A stretch of 64,000 bases of DNA from Betaproteobacteria bacterium GR16-43 (GTDB taxonomy: Bacteria; Pseudomonadota; Gammaproteobacteria; Burkholderiales; Usitatibacteraceae), in assembly GCA_001953215.1 (NCBI GenBank), contig CP019169.1, positions 3,658,001 through 3,722,000 of the forward strand, written 5' to 3'. Of this stretch, positions 59,710 to 64,000 are shown piece by piece. The notes beneath the pieces are model-generated. The model had not been told where the DNA came from. It made no database searches and saw only the letters and a program-made list of their open reading frames with translations. Position numbers and translations under genes: made by a program. Every line of letters starts with the position of its first letter. The stretch's first letter is position 1.

Positions 59710-61143
59710 CTAGGAGTTGAGCGACCTCTTGTCGAGGGCGAGCGCCGCCTCGCGTACGACCTCGGAGAGCGTAGGGTGCCCGTGCACGATGCGCGCGATG
59801 TCTTCCGCCGCGGCCTTGAACTCCATCGTGGTCACGCCTTCCTGGATCAAGTCCGAGGCGTGCGCGTGGAGGATGTGCATGCCGACCACGCGATCGGTGG
59901 CCGCGTCGGCCACGATCTTCACGAAACCCGTGGTCTGCCCTGTGCCCAGCGCGCGCCCGTTGATCGAGAACGGGAACTGGCCCGTGCGAACGGCGAGGCC
60001 CTCGGCCTTGCACTGCTGTTCGGTCTTGCCGACCCACGCGATCTCGGGGCTGGTGTAGATGATCCACGGAATCGCGTCGTAGTCGATGTGCGGCTTCTGC
60101 CCCGCGATGAGCTCGGCCACGAGGACGCCTTCATCCTCCGCCTTGTGCGCGAGCATCGGGCCGCGCACGACGTCGCCGATGGCGTAGACGTTCGGCAGGT
60201 TGGTCTTGCAGTGGCCGTCGACTTCGACGAAGCCCCGCTGGTCGACCTTGAGGCCCACGTTCGCGGCGCCGAGGCCGTCGGTATTGGGAATGCGCCCGAT
60301 CGAGACGATCAGCTTGTCGCACTCCAGCTTCTGCGCGAGGCCCTTGTCGTTGGTGTAGTCCACCAGCACGCCGGTCTTGCGCACCGTGACCTTGTCCACC
60401 TTCACGCCCAGCGAGATGGCGAGCCCCTGCTTCGCGAAGACCTTCGCCGCTTCCTTCGCGATCGCCTCGTCCGCCGCGCCGAGGAATGCGGGCAGCGCTT
60501 CGAGGATGGTCACTTCGGAACCCAGGCGGCGCCAAACGCTCCCCAGCTCCAGGCCGATCACGCCCGCGCCGATCACGCCGAGCTTCTTCGGCACCGCGCC
60601 GAAGGCGAGCGCGCCTTCGTTGTCGCAGACCTGCACGTTGTCCACCGGCACGTTGGGCAGGTGGCGCGCCTTCGATCCGGTGGCGACGATCACGTACTTC
60701 GCCGTCACGACTTCCTTCTTGCCGTCCGCGCCGGTCACCTCGAGCGTATAGCCGCCCTCCCCGCCCGAGGCGAACGAGCCGAAGCCCTGCAGCCACGCGA
60801 TCTTGTTCTTCTTGAACAGGAACTCGATGCCCTTGGTCATCTTCTCGACGATCGAGTCCTTGCGTGCCTGCATCTTGCCGAGGTCCAGCTTCACGCCGCC
60901 CACGGTGACGCCGTGCTCCTCCAGGCCGTGCTGGGCATGCTCGAGCGCCTCCGAGGAGGCGAGCAGCGCCTTCGACGGGATGCAGCCCACGTTGAGGCAC
61001 GTGCCGCCCAGCTTCAGCTGCTGCTTCGGGTTCTTCCAGCCCTCGATGCAGGCGGTCTTGAAACCGAGTTGCGCTGCGCGCACCGCGGCGATGTAGCCGC
61101 CGGGGCCTGCGCCGATCACGACGACGTCGAATGCTTGGGACAT
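59710..61143 (-). CDS. lpdA: Dihydrolipoyl dehydrogenase (E3)
   Basis: A 477-residue flavoprotein: FAD motif [14 protein letters not shown], redox disulfide [13 protein letters not shown] (C49, C54), NAD motif [16 protein letters not shown] and the catalytic HPTLSE near the C-terminus. It reoxidises lipoamide for the 2-oxoglutarate dehydrogenase complex. The odhB gene for E2 lies 2.7 kb upstream on the same strand, interrupted by an OGT-like gene on the opposite strand. It heads the lpdA-DUF3592-zapE transcript; its own start is 36 bases from the divergent OGT-like gene. Confidence 0.97.
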   Translation of the reverse strand: MSQAFDVVVIGAGPGGYIAAVRAAQLGFKTACIEGWKNPKQQLKLGGTCLNVGCIPSKALLASSEALEHAQHGLEEHGVTVGGVKLDLGKMQARKDSIVEKMTKGIEFLFKKNKIAWLQGFGSFASGGEGGYTLEVTGADGKKEVVTAKYVIVATGSKARHLPNVPVDNVQVCDNEGALAFGAVPKKLGVIGAGVIGLELGSVWRRLGSEVTILEALPAFLGAADEAIAKEAAKVFAKQGLAISLGVKVDKVTVRKTGVLVDYTNDKGLAQKLECDKLIVSIGRIPNTDGLGAANVGLKVDQRGFVEVDGHCKTNLPNVYAIGDVVRGPMLAHKAEDEGVLVAELIAGQKPHIDYDAIPWIIYTSPEIAWVGKTEQQCKAEGLAVRTGQFPFSINGRALGTGQTTGFVKIVADAATDRVVGMHILHAHASDLIQEGVTTMEFKAAAEDIARIVHGHPTLSEVVREAALALDKRSLNS

Positions 61144-61178
61144 GAAGATTCCGTTCGGTTGGGCCTTAGAATCCGGCC

Positions 61179-63473
61179 ATGGCGATCCCGCAGGATCCTG
61201 TCGGCTATGCGTTGCAACTTCTCCAGCAGGGGAGACTACCAGAGGCGAGGGACAGCCTTCAGCGCGTCCTTTCCGCCACTCCCGGTCACGCGGAAGCCCT
61301 CCACCTGGCGGGCGTCGTCGAACTGCAGGCCGGTGCGCCCCGGGCGGCCGTGGCCCTGCTCAGCCGCTGCGTGGAGGTGGCGCCGGGCGTGGCCTTCGCC
61401 TGGTCCAACCTCGGTGTGGCCTACAACGCCAGCGGTGATTTTACCAATGCGCTGCGCTGCCATGAAAAAACGCTGGCCCTGGAGCCGGGCAACCCCGTCG
61501 TCCTGAAGAACCTCGGCATCGCGCTGCGCTACCTCGGCCGCCACGAGGACGCCATGGCGCGCTTCCGCCAAGCCGCCCAGCGCGCGCCCGACGACGCGGA
61601 GTTGCACCGCGAAACCGCCGATCTCCTCGTGGACATGGCCAAGCTTCCCGAGGCGCTGCAACGCTACGACCGCGCCCTCGCCCTCGACCCGAACGACGCG
61701 GCGGCTCTCCACAATCGCGGCTTCGCAGCCTACAAGATGGGGGACGCGGATCGCGCTCTCAAGGACTACCGCGCCGCGCTGCAGTTCGATTCCCGCTTCG
61801 CTCGCGCCCTGAGCAGCATCGGCGTGGTACTGAACGAACGCGGCGATTCGGCGCAGGCGGCTACGATGCTCGCCCGCGCGCTCGAGATCGAACCCGCCAA
61901 CGCGCAGTTCCACAACAACCTGGGCGTGGTGCTCGATGCGATGGGCAGGACGGACGCGGCGCTCGAGAGCTACGGCCGCGCGCTGGCCATCGACCCGGAC
62001 TACGCGGAGGCCCTGGCGAATCGAGCGGCAACGCACGACGAGCTGAAGCGCCATGGCGAAGCCCGGGCCGACTACGAGCGCGCGATCGCTTTGGCGCCAA
62101 CGCTGCCGCACGCCGCGGGCCACCTGCTGCACGCGAAGATGCACCTGTGCGACTGGTCGGGATTCGAGGAAGGCGTCGCCCGGATTCGCGGGGCGCTCGA
62201 GAGGGGCGAACCGGCGGCGCAACCGTTCCACGTCCTGTCCGTGGACATCGCGCCCGCGCTGCAACGCGCTTGCTCGCGGATGTATGCGCGCACGCTCGAG
62301 CGCACCACTCCGGTTGCGCCCCGGATCGCGCCCGCGCCTCGCCGCGGGAAGATCCGCATCGGGTACTTCTCGGCCGACTTTCGCAACCACCCGGTGGCGT
62401 TCCTCGTGGCGCCACTCGCCGAGCACCACGACCGCGACCGGTTCGAGACCTTCGCGTTTTCGTACGGGCCGGATACGGGCGATGCGACGCGGAAGCGCCT
62501 CGAAAGGGCCTTCGACCGCTTCGAGGACGTCCGGGCCATGGCCGACGCCGAGGTCGTGGCGCTCGCGCGCCGCCACGAGATCGACATCGCCATCGATCTC
62601 ATGGGACACACGCGGGGCGCGCGCTTCGGCCTGTTCGCGCGGCGCGTGGCGCCCGTCCAGGCGCAATACCTCGGCTATCCGGGCACGATGGGAACGGCGG
62701 CCATCGACTACCTCATCGCGGATGCCACCGTCGTGCCCGAGGAACACTTCCAGCACTACGACGAGAGTCTCGTGCTGCTGCCCGACACGTACCAGGTCAA
62801 CGATCTCGCGCGCGAAATCGGAACATCGCCGGCAACGCGAGCCGAACTCGGGCTGCCCGCGGAGGGCTTCGTTTTCTGCTGCTTCAACAACAAGGCGAAG
62901 ATCACGCCGGACGTTTTCGGCGTTTGGATGCGCCTGCTCATGAGAGTCCCCGGTAGCGTCCTCTGGCTGGTTCACAGCGACGATGTGGCATCGGCGAACC
63001 TGCGCCGCGAAGCCGCGGCGCGCGGCGTGGATCCGCAACGCCTGGTGTTCGCGCCGCGCGTCCCACTCGCCGATCACCTGGCCCGCGCGCGCCATGCCGA
63101 CCTTTTCGTCGACACCCTGCCCTACAACGGGCACGCGACGACGAGCGATACCCTGCTCGCCGGCGTGCCGGGCGTCGTGACCCTCGGCGAGGGTTTCGCG
63201 GGCCGCGTGTCGGCGAGCCTGCTTCAAGCCGTGGGCTTGCCGGAACTGGTGACCGGATCGCTGCCCGAATGCGAAGCCCTCGCGCACCGGCTCGCGACGC
63301 ACCCCGGTGAACTGGCCTCGATCCGGGAACGCCTTTCGCGCCAACGCGCGACGCACGCGCTTTTCGACGTGCGGCGTTTTGCCCGGCACCTGGAAGCGGC
63401 CTGCGAGGCCATGGATGCGCGCTGCCGGGCGGGCGAGCCCCCGGGGACGATCCGGATTCCGGCGACTCCCTAG
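61179..63473 (+). CDS. TPR protein with SPINDLY/OGT-type glycosyltransferase (GT41)
   Basis: A 764-residue protein: about nine TPRs in the first 320 residues (for example [40 protein letters not shown]), then a GT41 catalytic region (about 385-755) with [59 protein letters not shown] and [12 protein letters not shown] followed by [13 protein letters not shown]. These enzymes transfer a sugar (GlcNAc, fucose or other) to proteins. No signal peptide. It is on the opposite strand to its neighbours lpdA and odhB. Confidence 0.92.
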   Translation: MAIPQDPVGYALQLLQQGRLPEARDSLQRVLSATPGHAEALHLAGVVELQAGAPRAAVALLSRCVEVAPGVAFAWSNLGVAYNASGDFTNALRCHEKTLALEPGNPVVLKNLGIALRYLGRHEDAMARFRQAAQRAPDDAELHRETADLLVDMAKLPEALQRYDRALALDPNDAAALHNRGFAAYKMGDADRALKDYRAALQFDSRFARALSSIGVVLNERGDSAQAATMLARALEIEPANAQFHNNLGVVLDAMGRTDAALESYGRALAIDPDYAEALANRAATHDELKRHGEARADYERAIALAPTLPHAAGHLLHAKMHLCDWSGFEEGVARIRGALERGEPAAQPFHVLSVDIAPALQRACSRMYARTLERTTPVAPRIAPAPRRGKIRIGYFSADFRNHPVAFLVAPLAEHHDRDRFETFAFSYGPDTGDATRKRLERAFDRFEDVRAMADAEVVALARRHEIDIAIDLMGHTRGARFGLFARRVAPVQAQYLGYPGTMGTAAIDYLIADATVVPEEHFQHYDESLVLLPDTYQVNDLAREIGTSPATRAELGLPAEGFVFCCFNNKAKITPDVFGVWMRLLMRVPGSVLWLVHSDDVASANLRREAAARGVDPQRLVFAPRVPLADHLARARHADLFVDTLPYNGHATTSDTLLAGVPGVVTLGEGFAGRVSASLLQAVGLPELVTGSLPECEALAHRLATHPGELASIRERLSRQRATHALFDVRRFARHLEAACEAMDARCRAGEPPGTIRIPATP

Positions 63474-63492
63474 CGCAGGGAATGCGGTTTCG

Positions 63493-63804
63493 CTAGCGCA
63501 GCCAGGTCCGCGCGATGTGCACGCCGAGGCCGGCGCACAGCCCCGCCGCGAGGGGATGCACGTTCTTCAGGAACATGGGCGGGTGCTTGAGGAAGCGCAG
63601 CAGCCAGAACGTGGCCGCCACCGCGAGGCCCACCGCGAGCGACACCGAGAAGTGGCGCGGCATGAACTCGCGCAGCATCGCCTCCAGCACGACCGTGAGG
63701 AAGCCCGTCAGCAGGGAGCCCAGGACGAAAAACAACGCCCGCCGTACGAGGACGGTGGGCGTGATCTTTTCCTTGCGGGTCGATGCGGCTTTCTTGCGAG
63801 GCAA
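63493..63804 (-). CDS. Small basic membrane protein of unknown function
   Basis: A 103-residue protein read from TTG with three hydrophobic segments (about 23-45, 54-72 and 82-100) and a basic N-terminus (PRKKAASTRKEK). Not recognised. It is 23 bases downstream of odhB on the same strand and may be the last gene of that transcript; the OGT-like gene points at it. The start codon is weak because no clear ribosome binding site is seen. Confidence 0.5.
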   Translation of the reverse strand: MPRKKAASTRKEKITPTVLVRRALFFVLGSLLTGFLTVVLEAMLREFMPRHFSVSLAVGLAVAATFWLLRFLKHPPMFLKNVHPLAAGLCAGLGVHIARTWLR

Positions 63805-63827
63805 TTTCTCGTGACCCCGGGGCCGCG

Positions 63828-64000
63828 CTAGACGTCGAGCAACAGCCGCGCCGGATCTTCGAGCGCTTCCTTCATCGCCACGAGGGACAGCACCGCCTCG
63901 CGTCCGTCGATGATGCGATGGTCGTAGGAGAGCGCGAGGTAGTTCATCGGGCGCACCACGACCTGCCCGTTCTCTACCACGGCGCGGTCCTTGGTCGCGT
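63828..64000 (-). CDS. odhB: 2-oxoglutarate dehydrogenase E2 (dihydrolipoamide succinyltransferase), C-terminal end
   Basis: The last 57 codons of a gene running off the right edge. [22 protein letters not shown] contains the catalytic HRIIDG motif (parts [12 protein letters not shown]), with [20 protein letters not shown] at the end. The [11 protein letters not shown] wording fits E2o and not E2p. Its position before lpdA matches the usual odhA-odhB-lpdA-zapE order except for the inserted genes. Confidence 0.93.
   Translation of the reverse strand, partial: ATKDRAVVENGQVVVRPMNYLALSYDHRIIDGREAVLSLVAMKEALEDPARLLLDV

Overview
The window is a 64 kb stretch of a GC-rich chromosome with dense, mostly housekeeping gene content. 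The gene set points to a betaproteobacterium: a Bug-type periplasmic binding protein, a livGF-livK-livHM cluster, etfBA with a PsrA-like operator, dihydrolipoyl dehydrogenase next to zapE and close to odhB, MntP, DUF3617 and DUF3300 proteins, and a PabB protein fused to 5-formyltetrahydrofolate cyclo-ligase. Repeated secreted domains built on WWNPxESGWG suggest a Usitatibacter-like or related Burkholderiales/Nitrosomonadales lineage; that placement is from memory and unverified. No rRNA, tRNA, CRISPR array, prophage or transposase gene was recognised. No stretch over 300 bases lacks a gene.

Layout. 1-4.0 kb (+): FAH-family enzyme (cut by the left edge), a diguanylate cyclase, and a tightly packed TPR protein / lipoprotein / small WYL-like protein, then a NYN-LOTUS protein. 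4.0-10 kb: glyoxalase-like protein, MtfA-like peptidase and envelope proteins of unknown role, then a potassium channel. 10-14.9 kb: cysteine-free glutaredoxin-like protein, PHB-depolymerase-type esterase, prfC, flavin hydroxylase. 15-18.1 kb: polytopic membrane protein, WWNP-domain secreted protein, mntP bracketed by two palindromic repeats. 18.1-21.8 kb: acyl-CoA dehydrogenase with etfA-etfB, its likely electron acceptor. 21.9-24.3 kb: secreted subtilase with two WWNP domains. 24.5-28.0 kb: three-gene ABC export operon. 28-30.2 kb: DUF2975/YozG pair and a TetR/GST divergent pair. 30.3-38.5 kb: sthA, an orphan amino-acid-type binding protein, a GxxExxY gene inside a perfect inverted repeat, and the liv transporter. 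38.5-45.6 kb: a three-gene surface operon (Slam/DUF560-like translocator, FecR-domain protein with TbpB-like repeats, large Ig-like-repeat protein). 45.7-51.6 kb: ECHDC3-like protein, PYROXD2-like oxidoreductase, hydrolase and acyl-CoA ligase, folD. 51.6-59.7 kb: PabB/cyclo-ligase fusion, DUF3617 protein, prpE, Bug protein, AcuI-like reductase, zapE. 59.7-64 kb: lpdA, then an OGT-like gene and a small membrane gene separating it from odhB, which runs off the right edge.

How the genes work together. Three functional modules are clear: fatty-acyl oxidation (acyl-CoA dehydrogenase, ETF, several CoA ligases), one-carbon/folate metabolism (PabB-cyclo-ligase with FolD, translationally coupled), and the 2-oxoglutarate dehydrogenase complex (OdhB, Lpd). 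The parts least explained by known annotation are the Slam-like surface operon, the inverted-repeat element carrying the GxxExxY gene (with a gene-less look-alike at 19.9-20.1 kb), the GGGGTC palindromes that sit at gene ends, and the hairpins that could mask the ribosome binding sites of two separate WWNP-domain genes.
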